From Bacillota bacterium (GTDB taxonomy: Bacteria > Bacillota > Clostridia > Lachnospirales > Lachnospiraceae): a stretch of DNA of 36,426 nt. The notes beneath the pieces are model-generated. The model made no database searches. It was not told the DNA's origin and saw only the letters and a list, made by a program, of their open reading frames with translations. Below are positions 16,195-24,316 of the stretch, one piece after another (the stretch's first letter is position 1; the number at the start of each line of letters is the position of its first letter). The position numbers and the translations under genes are program-made. Location of the stretch: NCBI GenBank assembly GCA_023410575.1, contig JAEYPP010000066.1, forward strand, positions 1-36,426, written 5' to 3'.

Positions 16195-17177
16195 CTCTCA
16201 TTCCCCCCTTTGTAAATATGGGTGATTATCTTTTCCAATGGAATATTGGATATATTGATATCGATTAGGTTATTCGTATCCATTAAGCTAATAATATCTG
16301 CAACTGTTGTTATATTCGTATCCAATTCAAGCTTTAAATTGGTGCCCTTACTTTTCAAAACCGTAACGCCTTGGATATTGCTTAATTCCGTCTCTTCTTT
16401 TAGCTTAACTTCTAGTATTTTCTTATGTAAGTAATGATATTTTATCTCTTCCATCGAATCATCCAGAACAATCTTACCATGATTAACAATAATAATTCGT
16501 TTGCATAGTTTTTCGATATCTCCAATATCATGACTTGTTAAAAATATCGTTGTTTGAAATTCTTTGTTCATCTTTTTAATCAAAGAACGTATATTTTCTT
16601 TGACTACTGGATCTAGTCCAATCGTTGGTTCATCCAAAAATAAAATGTCAGGTCGGTGAATTAGGGATGCTACAATTTCACAGCGAATCCGTTGACCTAA
16701 GGATAAGTTTCGTACTGGCGTATTTATAAACTCTTCTAGCTCAAATACTTCTATTAATTCTTGGATCCTATCATTCGCTTCCTCCCTTTTTATATCATAT
16801 ACGGCTGCGAAAAAATGAAAATTGTCAAAAGGAGTTAAGTGCATCCAAAGCTGTTCCTTCTGTCCAAATACAGTTCCTATATGGTAAGCTAGCTGTTTTC
16901 TATTCTTTGATGGATCGAGCCCCCATACCTCACTACTTCCTTTATTCGGATATAAAATTCCAGTCAACATCTTAATCGTTGTACTCTTTCCTGCTCCATT
17001 CGGCCCAAGGAAAGCGATAATTTCTCCTGGTTTAACAGAAAAGCTAATATCATCCACCGCATGAATGCTTTTGTATTTAGGATGAATAAAAGACTTTAAG
17101 CTTCCTTTCAATCCCTTTTCTTTTTCCTTTACTACGTAGGTTTTTTTTAGATTCCTCACTTGCAATGCATATTCCAT
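16191..17177 (-). CDS. ABC exporter ATPase (viologen/DUF990 system)
   Basis: A 328-aa ATPase. Walker A is GPNGAGKST (G58-T66), signature LSLGQRIRCEI, Walker B DILFLDEPTIGLDP, and switch His in TSHDIGDIEKLC. The N-terminus carries an insertion before Walker A (VKEKEKGLKGSLKSFIHPKY) that is usual in this subfamily. GGGAGGGAGA precedes the ATG at 17177. It is the first gene of the operon. A 465-bp upstream region holds a promoter, a leader peptide and an attenuator-like terminator (17398-17677), so induction by a ribosome-stalling compound is plausible. Confidence 0.9.
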   Translation of the reverse strand: MEYALQVRNLKKTYVVKEKEKGLKGSLKSFIHPKYKSIHAVDDISFSVKPGEIIAFLGPNGAGKSTTIKMLTGILYPNKGSSEVWGLDPSKNRKQLAYHIGTVFGQKEQLWMHLTPFDNFHFFAAVYDIKREEANDRIQELIEVFELEEFINTPVRNLSLGQRIRCEIVASLIHRPDILFLDEPTIGLDPVVKENIRSLIKKMNKEFQTTIFLTSHDIGDIEKLCKRIIIVNHGKIVLDDSMEEIKYHYLHKKILEVKLKEETELSNIQGVTVLKSKGTNLKLELDTNITTVADIISLMDTNNLIDINISNIPLEKIITHIYKGGNES

Positions 17178-17356
17178 AAATCTCTCCCTCCCAATCCTTG
17201 TGTTACTAAATATTAATATACTCTTCCTTCACAAATGCTGCAGAACATTATTACATATAGAAAAGAACAAAAGAGTGCTTTGCACACTCTCACGAGCAAC
17301 ACTTTACAAGCACAACTTTTGTTGGCGCCGTAGCGTAGTGCGCATCCTGCGGAGCA

Positions 17357-17402
17357 TTTTTATATACTAGGAAATTCAGAGGAATTTCCTAGTATATAAA
17401 AA
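17357..17402. repeat. Palindromic repeat, copy 2
   Basis: TTTTTATATACTAGGAAATTC (arm, 17357-17377, 21 nt) pairs perfectly with 17382-17402 around an AGAG loop. On the minus strand it starts in the U-tract of the attenuator terminator of the exporter leader. This is the most complete of three copies. Confidence 0.8.
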
Positions 17403-17435
17403 AAGCCACTAACAATATATATCGTTAGCGGCTTT
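17398..17435 (-). terminator. Attenuator terminator
   Basis: AAAGCCGCTAAC (17435-17424) pairs with GTTAGTGGCTTT (17413-17402), with one G-U pair, followed by seven U. Its 5' arm is also complementary to GCGGTTTT upstream, so it can be disrupted by an alternative fold. Confidence 0.8.
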
Positions 17436-17502
17436 AAAAGTAAATGTGAAAACCGCATAGCACAATCAGAGACATCCGACGTAGCTATGCATAATTAGCT
17501 AC

Positions 17503-17556
17503 TTAGGTATGTCTCATCATAAACACCTGCATTTTCACAAATACGTTTTGATTCAT
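17503..17556 (-). CDS. Putative leader peptide (17 aa)
   Basis: The reading frame MNQNVFVKMQVFMMRHT begins at ATG 17556 with a perfectly placed AAGGAG six nt upstream, 95 nt after the predicted transcript start, and ends with TAA at 17505. It overlaps the stems of the attenuator in the way expected of a stalling peptide. VFMMR recalls VFQMR of the ErmBL leader peptide, and VFV recalls IFVI of ErmCL; the similarity is short and may be chance. Expression and stalling are inferred from layout alone. Confidence 0.6.
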   Translation of the reverse strand: MNQNVFVKMQVFMMRHT

Positions 17557-17649
17557 ATTAGTCTCCTTATACATTACAAAATCCTAACTAGATTACCACT
17601 AATATGGAATTATTGTAATTTATTGCATTCTGAAGTTGATTTGTTACAT

Positions 17650-17677
17650 ATTATAATACATAATTTGAGAATGTCAA
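17650..17677 (-). promoter_or_regulatory. Strong SigA promoter of the exporter leader
   Basis: Consensus TTGACA (17677-17672) and TATAAT (17655-17650) are 16 nt apart on the minus strand. The serS stop codon is 87 bp upstream and no clear serS terminator is visible between them, so some read-through from serS is possible. Confidence 0.8.
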
Positions 17678-17763
17678 TCCATTTTTAACATTTTTTTCTA
17701 TATTATTTATTCTGTAATAAGCTCCCTTAGTGCGACAGACAATATATTTGCTTTTGCGAGCAT

Positions 17764-19041
17764 TTATTTAATAAACTCTTTACCACCCATATAAGGCTGT
17801 AATACCTTAGGAATGCTAACACTACCATCAGCATTTAAGTTATTCTCTAAGAAAGCAATTAACATACGTGGTGGTGCAACAACTGTATTGTTCAGTGTAT
17901 GAGCAAAATACTTGCCATTCTCACCATTCACACGAATCTTTAATCTACGAGCCTGTGCATCCCCTAAGTTAGAGCAGCTACCAACTTCAAAGTATTTCTT
18001 TTGTCTTGGAGACCATGCTTCCACGTCAATCGATTTTACTTTAAGATCAGCTAAATCACCAGAACAGCACTCAAGTGTACGAACTGGAATATCTAAGGAG
18101 CGGAATAAATCTACTGTATTCTGCCATAGTTTATCAAACCACATCATGCTGTCTTCTGGTTTACAAACAACAATCATTTCTTGCTTTTCGAACTGGTGAA
18201 TACGGTAAACACCACGTTCTTCAATACCGTGAGCACCCTTTTCTTTTCGAAAGCATGGAGAATAACTTGTTAATGTGTATGGTAAATCTTCTTCTTTATT
18301 GATCGTATCGATGAATTTACCAATCATGGAATGTTCTGAAGTTCCTATTAAGTAAAGGTCTTCCCCTTCAATCTTATACATCATTGCATCCATCTCTGCA
18401 AAACTCATAACACCAGTAACAACATTGCTACGAATCATATATGGTGGTACGCAATAAGTAAAGCCACGATCAATCATGAAATCTCTTGCATAAGAGATTA
18501 CTGCAGAGTGTAATCTCGCAATATCACCCATTAAGTAATAGAAACCATTACCTGCAACTTTACGCGCAGAATCTAAATCCAATCCGTTGAAGCTTTCCAT
18601 AATTTCAGCATGATAAGGTACATCGAAATCTGGAACTACTGGTTCTCCATATTTCTTAATCTCAACATTCTCACTATCATCTTTACCAATTGGAACACTT
18701 GGATCGATAATATTAGGAATTGTCATCATAATGTTTGTAATCTTTTCTTGTAACTCATTTTCTATTACTTCTAATTCTGCAAGACGATCAGATTCTTCCG
18801 TAACACGTAGTTTCAAAGCCTCTGCCTCTTCTTTTTTGCCTTGTGCCATTAAGCCACCAATTTGTTTACTAATTTTGTTACGATCTGCACGAAGGCTATC
18901 AGCCTCTTGCTTTACGTTTCTACTCTGTGCATCGAGAGCAATCACTTCATCTACTAAAGGAAGTTTCTTGTCCTGAAACTTATTCTTAATATTCTGTTTT
19001 ACAATCTCTGGATTTTCTCTGACGAATTTTAAATCTAACAT
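17764..19041 (-). CDS. serS: Serine--tRNA ligase
   Basis: A 425-aa class II aminoacyl-tRNA synthetase charging tRNA-Ser (and tRNA-Sec where present). The N-terminal ~110 residues form the coiled-coil tRNA-binding arm (EVIALDAQSRNVKQEADSLR onward). Motif 2 is FRKEKGAHGIEERGVYRIHQ followed by FEKQEM, and motif 3 is NNTVVAPPRMLIAFLENN. The length is that of a standard bacterial SerRS. AGGAGG lies seven nt before ATG 19041. The gene is monocistronic and controlled by a T-box with its own promoter (19150-19407). Confidence 0.98.
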   Translation of the reverse strand: MLDLKFVRENPEIVKQNIKNKFQDKKLPLVDEVIALDAQSRNVKQEADSLRADRNKISKQIGGLMAQGKKEEAEALKLRVTEESDRLAELEVIENELQEKITNIMMTIPNIIDPSVPIGKDDSENVEIKKYGEPVVPDFDVPYHAEIMESFNGLDLDSARKVAGNGFYYLMGDIARLHSAVISYARDFMIDRGFTYCVPPYMIRSNVVTGVMSFAEMDAMMYKIEGEDLYLIGTSEHSMIGKFIDTINKEEDLPYTLTSYSPCFRKEKGAHGIEERGVYRIHQFEKQEMIVVCKPEDSMMWFDKLWQNTVDLFRSLDIPVRTLECCSGDLADLKVKSIDVEAWSPRQKKYFEVGSCSNLGDAQARRLKIRVNGENGKYFAHTLNNTVVAPPRMLIAFLENNLNADGSVSIPKVLQPYMGGKEFIK

Positions 19042-19110
19042 AGTATTCCTCCTATTTGGTACCTTTTTTACAGATACCTAAAATATAAATATTGTAGGTA
19101 TTGGACTTTC

Positions 19111-19146
19111 ATATAATAGGGAATTCAGAGGAATAACCTATTATAT
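19111..19146. repeat. Palindromic repeat, copy 3
   Basis: ATATAATAGG (19111-19120) pairs with CCTATTATAT (19137-19146); inside, ATTC/GAAT flank the AGAG loop, with a two-base mismatch. Relative to copy 2 a C-G pair has become A-T in both arms (TACTAGG/CCTAGTA versus TAATAGG/CCTATTA), a compensatory change. On the minus strand it starts in the U-tract of the serS T-box terminator, so it lies in the serS mRNA leader. Confidence 0.75.
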
Positions 19147-19149
19147 AAA

Positions 19150-19372
19150 AAAAGCCCTCCACCTCATGTTCACACATGGGACGAAAGGATTCCGCGTTGC
19201 CACCCAAATTGCCGATATACATCGACCACTCATAAAGTACGATAAAGAGTACAAACCTTCGGCTTTCACCGACAGCTCCAAAAGTGGAAAGATTCTTAAA
19301 TTTATCGGTTCACACCATCCACCGACTCTCTGGAAAATTGTTAAATCGTAGCTTTTATCATCACTGTATTTT
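19150..19372 (-). ncRNA. T-box riboswitch of serS (tRNA-Ser sensor)
   Basis: The minus-strand leader has the T-box hallmarks: GTGATGATAAAAGCTACG at the base of stem I, AGAGAGTCGG (AG bulge), GGTGTGAACCG distal element, then TCCACTTTTGGAGC with UCC (19289-19287) in specifier position, and the T-box core GGGTGGCAACGCGG (about 19206-19193). A terminator hairpin (CCTTTCGTCCCATGT with ACATGAGGTGGAGGG) and seven T follow. UCC is a serine codon, matching the downstream SerRS. Uncharged tRNA-Ser(GGA) would block the terminator and raise serS expression. Confidence 0.95.
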
Positions 19373-19378
19373 GTGTTT

Positions 19379-19407
19379 ATTATATATCCTTTTCCATCAA
19401 TTTGCAA
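19379..19407 (-). promoter_or_regulatory. serS promoter
   Basis: TTGCAA (19407-19402), 17-nt spacer, TATAAT (19384-19379) on the minus strand. The transcript would start about 19372, just at the base of T-box stem I. Confidence 0.8.
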
Positions 19408-19510
19408 GACCCAATCCACGCAGTTTGAAAAGTCCGTAAATATTATAATTTCCCGCATACTGACTTTTACAAACTGCATGTTTACTCTATCACAAAATCG
19501 ATAACAACTT

Positions 19511-20659
19511 CTATTTTTCCACACCCATACTAGTAACAACCAATTTATCGTCTACATATTGCATCTCAAGGGAAAGATAAGAATAGCTGTCATCGTCATA
19601 AGGACCATAAAACTGACACTGTACAGAGAATGGTTCCTCACGGCTCACATAAGCTGGATCCCATTTAATAATATACGGTTTCATCGTATCTAGAATATTT
19701 TGATCACAGACACACACATCATCTGTTTCTACATTTTCCTTTACTCGTTCCAAATCTCCACGCAGATAAGCGTTCGAAACAGCTGCTGCCTTCATCACAA
19801 TCTGAGCAGTATCATCCATAATCCATCCATCTTTCGTTAAGGTGAAGGTTCCCTTTACGGTATTCTCTGTATCCAGTAACTGAAGATATACCAGTTCTTC
19901 ATTTTCGTATTCAATAGAATATAACATGTGATTTAGTGGAATACGAATCATCTCCATATTTTTTTCATTCTTCTGATTCACAGAAGCAATATAAAGATAG
20001 ATATCATTCGTGTTAGCAGTTGTATCAGAAAAATATACTTTCATAATCAAACTAGTACCGTAATCATTCGTTGCCTGATCCATTAGAAAATACGATTCAT
20101 ACTTATCTTCCTGGTTCCAATAACATAAGCAATAATTGGATATCTCCTTGATATTCGAATCAGCTTTCACATAGCCATCTGGCTTTGCAATCAGTTTCTC
20201 CATCAAAAATCCTAGTTCCTGATAAGTTGTAGTTGATGTAGCTTCTACAGCCTCACTTTCTGACACATTTTCTTCCCCTATATAATAGTCTATCGTATCA
20301 TTCGCATCTTCAGGTGCTTCAGGTGCTAAGGTAATCGAAGGAATCATGGAGGAAGCCCTCTGTTGATTGTTCCTTTCTCCACTAATTAATAAAAGAACTC
20401 CCAAAGCAACCACCGTCATAACCATAACAACGGTAAAACATGCTACTACTTTTCTCATCGAGTGTTGCGGTTTTCGTAGTTCTTCAATATAGGTTATCTT
20501 TTCTTTTTCATCTCTCATCGCCTTTTTCTCCACTTCCATCTTTGTAAGATTCGTTAGTATGCGATTGTGACTCGATTGCGATAAGGACACTTTACGATAT
20601 AATTCCGAAAGCTTCTCCTTCTCCCATGTATTTTTAGGATTCTGTTGCATTTCACTCAT
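19511..20659 (-). CDS. Putative anti-sigma factor, single-pass membrane protein
   Basis: A 382-aa protein. A cytoplasmic, highly charged N-terminus (residues 1-70, coiled-coil-like KKAMRDEKEKITYIEELRK) is followed by one transmembrane helix (about 72-95: VACFTVVMVMTVVALGVLLL) and a large acidic extracytoplasmic domain with no motif I recognise. The ATG overlaps the end of the ECF sigma gene by eight bp (ATGAGTGA), the usual coupling of a sigma with its membrane anti-sigma. No ZAS-type HxxxCxxC motif is visible, so this would belong to a non-zinc class. The role is inferred mainly from position and topology. Confidence 0.7.
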   Translation of the reverse strand: MSEMQQNPKNTWEKEKLSELYRKVSLSQSSHNRILTNLTKMEVEKKAMRDEKEKITYIEELRKPQHSMRKVVACFTVVMVMTVVALGVLLLISGERNNQQRASSMIPSITLAPEAPEDANDTIDYYIGEENVSESEAVEATSTTTYQELGFLMEKLIAKPDGYVKADSNIKEISNYCLCYWNQEDKYESYFLMDQATNDYGTSLIMKVYFSDTTANTNDIYLYIASVNQKNEKNMEMIRIPLNHMLYSIEYENEELVYLQLLDTENTVKGTFTLTKDGWIMDDTAQIVMKAAAVSNAYLRGDLERVKENVETDDVCVCDQNILDTMKPYIIKWDPAYVSREEPFSVQCQFYGPYDDDSYSYLSLEMQYVDDKLVVTSMGVEK

Positions 20660-21098
20660 CTCCCTTCAATAAGACTTTTAACTTGGATTTTGCCCGTCGT
20701 AATCTTGTGGATACTGTATTTTTATTCATTCCAAGAAGTTCTCCAATCTCCTGAGTGGAATACTCCTCATAATAATATAAATAGATAATATTACGATCCT
20801 GAGCTTTTAATTGATTGAGTTGCTCTAATAAATTCTGTTGTTCTAAAGTCATGGTTATGTAATCCTCTGTATTAATTTCTTCCGTTAAGTCCGTTGTTTT
20901 TCGAAACCAGGCGGTTCGAAAATATGATTTACATAAATTTATGGTAACTCTTATTAACCATGCTTTCTCATGTTCACATGATTCAAAGATCATGTGATGT
21001 TCAATTACTTTTATAAAAACCTCCTGAGTAATATCTTCTGCTATTGTTACATTCTTGGTACTGTTTAATGCAATACGAAATACCATATTTGAATACAT
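20652..21098 (-). CDS. ECF sigma factor (start probably further upstream)
   Basis: An extracytoplasmic-function sigma factor: region 2 YSNMVFRIALNSTK...AEDITQEVFIKVIEH, and region 4 LKAQDRNIIYLYYYEEYSTQ...EIGELLGMNKNTVSTRLRRAKSKLK. From ATG 21098 the product is 148 aa and lacks the first helix of region 2; no Shine-Dalgarno precedes this ATG. The frame stays open upstream and encodes IADGGHVSIEQLFKMYSNMV, which restores the expected N-terminus. AGGAGG (21154-21149) stands exactly eight nt before an ATA codon at 21140 (162 aa) and two nt after which ATT lies at 21146. A rare AUA/AUU start, or a frameshift, is therefore likely. Coupled to the anti-sigma gene downstream. Confidence 0.85.
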   Translation of the reverse strand: MYSNMVFRIALNSTKNVTIAEDITQEVFIKVIEHHMIFESCEHEKAWLIRVTINLCKSYFRTAWFRKTTDLTEEINTEDYITMTLEQQNLLEQLNQLKAQDRNIIYLYYYEEYSTQEIGELLGMNKNTVSTRLRRAKSKLKVLLKGDE

Positions 21099-21238
21099 TT
21101 TAAATAATTGTTCGATAGAAACGTGGCCACCATCTGCTATGTCAATCTCCTCCTTTCATTAGTAATACTTTTCTACTTACTTATTTCGTTCAAAATATTA
21201 AAAATCCTATGTTCTAATCTTTTTAAATTTATGACATT

Positions 21239-21280
21239 AAAAAAATGACAAAATACCAGGCTTTCGCCCGAGACTTTGTC
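21239..21280 (-). terminator. Terminator of the EAL-domain gene
   Basis: On the minus strand GACAAAGTCTCGGGC and GCCTGGTATTTTGTC form a 15-position stem with one mismatch and some G-U pairs, capped by a GAAA tetraloop and followed by ATTTTTTT. A second stem just before it (GGGGTTGTCGA/TCGACAACCCC, 21292-21325) overlaps the EAL stop codon and has no T-tract. Confidence 0.8.
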
Positions 21281-21309
21281 TACAGTGTGAGGGGTTGTCG
21301 AACTAGCTC

Positions 21310-23271
21310 TTAGTCGACAACCCCAATTGTATTCCAATCATCTATTTTTTTATAAAAACTATGTTTCGTAACAGGTTTTGAAAAGTAGTAACCTTGTATG
21401 TAATCCACACCCATGCTAACTAAAGCATCCAATTGTTCTTTCGTCTCTACTCCTTCTGCAACAATTTGATAATCTAGATTTTTAATCATATTAATAGAAG
21501 ATTGTAGAATTACATGAGATTTTTTATTATCTTTAACACCACTTTGCTGTTTAGTCACATGTTGTGGTGGGTAACATGGCCAGATAAGACTCTTATCCAG
21601 CTTAATAATATGATAAGGCATATCAATCATCATCGTCAAATTGGAATATCCTGTCCCGTAATCATCCATAGAGAAAGAACATCCAGCCGCTAGCAAACTA
21701 TTAATATTATTTGAAATTACGGTATTTACCTCAATCGCTGCACTTTCGGTTATTTCAAAGTTAAAAAAGTTACCAGGTATATCAAACTTATGCATAATCT
21801 CAATTAGCTCTTTGGCTAAATAAGGATTCATATATTGGACTGCTGAAAGGTTAACTTCAATATATTCGATACCTTTTTCTTGCAACGGGTGTTCTTTTGC
21901 AAATTCGCATACTTTTGTAAATACCATTCGACCAAGCTCACCAATCACACCGATACGCTCAGCAATTAAGATAAACTCCTCTGGCGAAACAAATCCAAGT
22001 GTTTGAGTATCTTTTAACCGTACCAAAGCTTCACAAGATACAATTCGTTTTTGTTTTGCAGAATAGATTGGTTGGTAGACAACTTCAAAACCATTAAAGT
22101 CTACTGCATCTTTCAACATACGTTCAATCGTTATATATCGATTAACTATCGCTTGATTTTCCTCGTTATAAAAGATTTCGGTCTCTATGTTATCTAGGAT
22201 ATCTTCATGCATTGTTAATTCAAGAATATTAAAGATATCCTCCTGTGTTCTCGCATACTTTGGGCATTCCACAGCTAAAAGATGCGCTTTTAAATTAACA
22301 TTAATCTGATTAACTGTCAAACTTTGCTCCAGCTTAAGTTGTATATTCCTAGATATTTTATATATCTGATCTTGATCCACCTCAATTAACATACTCAAAC
22401 ACTTTGTACGTGAATGATAAACATTCGTATGAAACGTTGTCTCCATATACTTAGCAAAATCTGATAACAGATGAAAAACAAAATCTTGGCCGAATCTAGT
22501 GGTTAGAATGCTCCAATCATGAAAGATCACATTGAAAACGTAAAATGATTTATGATTTCCTATTTTATCATTAAACATTGTAAGAAAAGCATAACGATTT
22601 AGTAGATCCGTTTCTTTTTCAATGTACTCCGATGGATTGACCATAGAGTAGAATATAAACGTTAACATAAGAGTGATTGCCAATCCAGAAAGTAGCAATT
22701 TGGGATTTATCAATTGAATGGAACACCCAATTGCCTCACCAGCAATAGCTGCGATGATTAATACACGAATTCTTTTACTTATTACTTTACGATAACGGAA
22801 TAAATAAATTAACGACATTATTAGATAAAGCGCTACCGATAGATAGGCTGTATAAGCAATCATACCATAGGAATATCTCGCATCATCACCAATATAGTAT
22901 TTTAACTCTCCAAATATAACAACAATAATTGATATTACAAAAGGTACAAACATCAAAATATGTCGTTTAGCATGAGATCTTAAGTCATGTACAAGTGAAA
23001 TTACAAATAAACATAACAAAGCAATGAACAAATCAATTGAACCAATGAATAATTGGTGTAGCATTCGATTTAACCAAGGTGATACTTCTTCATAATAATG
23101 TAAAGAGCATACTGTTGAGATATCTAATATCAAGTTTAGTCCACAAACGATTACCATAGCTCTAAAAATTTTATTAGTTACAGTAGGCAATCTTCTACCT
23201 CTAAAAAACTGACTCACGATAATCAAATAAAAACATATACTTGCGATTTGGAAACGTATTTCTATTTCCAT
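21310..23271 (-). CDS. Membrane EAL-domain c-di-GMP phosphodiesterase
   Basis: A 653-aa protein with three parts: seven or eight transmembrane helices (1-215), a degenerate GGDEF domain (about 220-380), and an EAL domain (about 390-645). EAL catalytic motifs are intact: CEALVRL, NLSAVQY, EITES, DDYGTGYSNL, AEGVET and QGYYFSKP, so it should hydrolyse cyclic di-GMP. In the GGDEF domain the RYAFLTMFND start is recognisable, but the GGDEF signature is absent (RTKCLSMLIEV in that place), so it is probably regulatory. GAAGG stands 10 nt before ATG 23271. The membrane part may sense a signal. It lies 88 bp after the U32 gene pair. Confidence 0.9.
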   Translation of the reverse strand: MEIEIRFQIASICFYLIIVSQFFRGRRLPTVTNKIFRAMVIVCGLNLILDISTVCSLHYYEEVSPWLNRMLHQLFIGSIDLFIALLCLFVISLVHDLRSHAKRHILMFVPFVISIIVVIFGELKYYIGDDARYSYGMIAYTAYLSVALYLIMSLIYLFRYRKVISKRIRVLIIAAIAGEAIGCSIQLINPKLLLSGLAITLMLTFIFYSMVNPSEYIEKETDLLNRYAFLTMFNDKIGNHKSFYVFNVIFHDWSILTTRFGQDFVFHLLSDFAKYMETTFHTNVYHSRTKCLSMLIEVDQDQIYKISRNIQLKLEQSLTVNQINVNLKAHLLAVECPKYARTQEDIFNILELTMHEDILDNIETEIFYNEENQAIVNRYITIERMLKDAVDFNGFEVVYQPIYSAKQKRIVSCEALVRLKDTQTLGFVSPEEFILIAERIGVIGELGRMVFTKVCEFAKEHPLQEKGIEYIEVNLSAVQYMNPYLAKELIEIMHKFDIPGNFFNFEITESAAIEVNTVISNNINSLLAAGCSFSMDDYGTGYSNLTMMIDMPYHIIKLDKSLIWPCYPPQHVTKQQSGVKDNKKSHVILQSSINMIKNLDYQIVAEGVETKEQLDALVSMGVDYIQGYYFSKPVTKHSFYKKIDDWNTIGVVD

Positions 23272-23359
23272 CCCCTACCAACCTTCTTTCCCATACAAGC
23301 AAAATTAATATTAACTTTTTTGTATTCTACCATATTCGACAAAATAATGCATTATATTT

Positions 23360-24316
23360 CTAAAATCGCATCTCTGGATAGTAACAGGAAAGGCCCATTT
23401 TACAGATTTCGCGTCGTGCTTCTGGAAAGTACATTCGATCTAAATACTCCTCTTGAGAATTGCATTCAAGAGCTATATCAATATTATTTTTAACAAGTTG
23501 AATATCATTGCATATGTTTTGGGCATCATCAGATCGACCAACAATCTTACCTGCTGCAATTCCCATTTTAACAAATCGATAGATACTACATACACCACAA
23601 GTAACATTGTGAAATTCATTGCAGAATAAATAATTGTTTAATTCCGCATCATGACGATTCTTAAAATTATCCTCTGATAATACCAGCTCATGACTAGCTC
23701 TACATAGAGTACTACATACAGAGCTTAATTCTTTACGATGCATTCCTAAACAATTGGAATCTGAGTACGCACATCCATTTCTCATGATAAATATTTCATA
23801 CTCAACTTCAGGTACAGCATTTACAATCGTTTCTATTTCATCTACGGATAAATCTCGTGGTAGGATAATGCGATTCGCTCCCTTTTGCATATAAAATCTG
23901 GCAATATCATGATTATAAATTCCAGCAATTGTGCTAATCACGCAATATAAATCATAACGTTTTGCCAACTGTACGAGTTCGATGCAAGATACAATCACAC
24001 CATCACAGTTTGCTTTCCTTAACTGTTCCATATAATACTCGATTCGTAATAGCTGTTCCGAAGAATAAAGGCTAGAATTAAAAGTTATAAAAATTTTAAT
24101 GCCCTTTCCTTTATTTTCTCTTATGATGTCCAATACTTCTTCAAAGCTATGAGGGTTAGCAGACTCCCCAAATCCAGTTAATCGATTAATGTCTGCATAT
24201 TCACCGAAGATGGAACGCCATGTATTATCATAAAAGCCAAGATAAAACTCACTCGCTCCACACGCAACATAATCTTGTAATCGATCCTTTCTATTTAAAG
24301 GTACCAAAATGTTCAT
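23360..24316 (-). CDS. U32-family peptidase-like protein
   Basis: A 318-aa protein of the U32 family (UbiU/TrhP/RlhA relatives). It begins with the family-typical MNILVPLNRKDRLQDYVACGASEFYLGF, continues with TIM-barrel-like segments (KIFITFNSSLYSSEQLLRIE; VIVSCIELVQLAKRYDLYCVIS; GANRIILPRDLSVDEI), then a Cys cluster (RNGCAYSDSNCLG, VCSTLCR, FCNEFHNVTCGVCSIYRF) that could hold an iron-sulfur centre as in UbiU and TrhP. Characterised members act in RNA hydroxylation or quinone synthesis rather than proteolysis. The ATG overlaps the stop of the upstream gene (ATGA), so the pair is coupled like UbiV-UbiU. The function here is unknown. Confidence 0.8.
   Translation of the reverse strand: MNILVPLNRKDRLQDYVACGASEFYLGFYDNTWRSIFGEYADINRLTGFGESANPHSFEEVLDIIRENKGKGIKIFITFNSSLYSSEQLLRIEYYMEQLRKANCDGVIVSCIELVQLAKRYDLYCVISTIAGIYNHDIARFYMQKGANRIILPRDLSVDEIETIVNAVPEVEYEIFIMRNGCAYSDSNCLGMHRKELSSVCSTLCRASHELVLSEDNFKNRHDAELNNYLFCNEFHNVTCGVCSIYRFVKMGIAAGKIVGRSDDAQNICNDIQLVKNNIDIALECNSQEEYLDRMYFPEARREICKMGLSCYYPEMRF

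Larger units (their letters stand above)
17398..17643 (-). promoter_or_regulatory. Attenuator-type leader of the second ABC exporter
   Basis: The minus-strand transcript would contain a 17-codon leader peptide and competing stems. GTGAAAA (17538-17532, in the leader codons) pairs with TTTTCAC (17452-17446), enclosing GAGACAT/ATGTCTC and GTAGCTA/TAGCTAC. In that state GCGGTTTT (17456-17449) is occupied. If released it pairs with AAAGCCGC (17435-17428), the 5' arm of the terminator, acting as antiterminator. GCATAGC (17490-17484) can also pair with GCTATGC (17461-17455). This is the logic of ribosome-stalling attenuators of antibiotic-resistance genes. The ABC ATPase starts 220 bp downstream. 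Confidence 0.65.

Noticed and set aside
17280..17356. GC-rich stretch next to repeat copy 2, with CTTTACAAGC and GGCGCC words similar to the nested hairpin cores
   Set aside because: The resemblance to GTGCCTnACAAGnCC is too short and no long outer stem could be drawn, so it was not counted as a third nested hairpin.
19141..19539. 132-codon minus-strand reading frame upstream of serS
   Set aside because: It covers the promoter and T-box leader of serS. The conserved RNA elements explain the sequence, and there is no ribosome-binding site.
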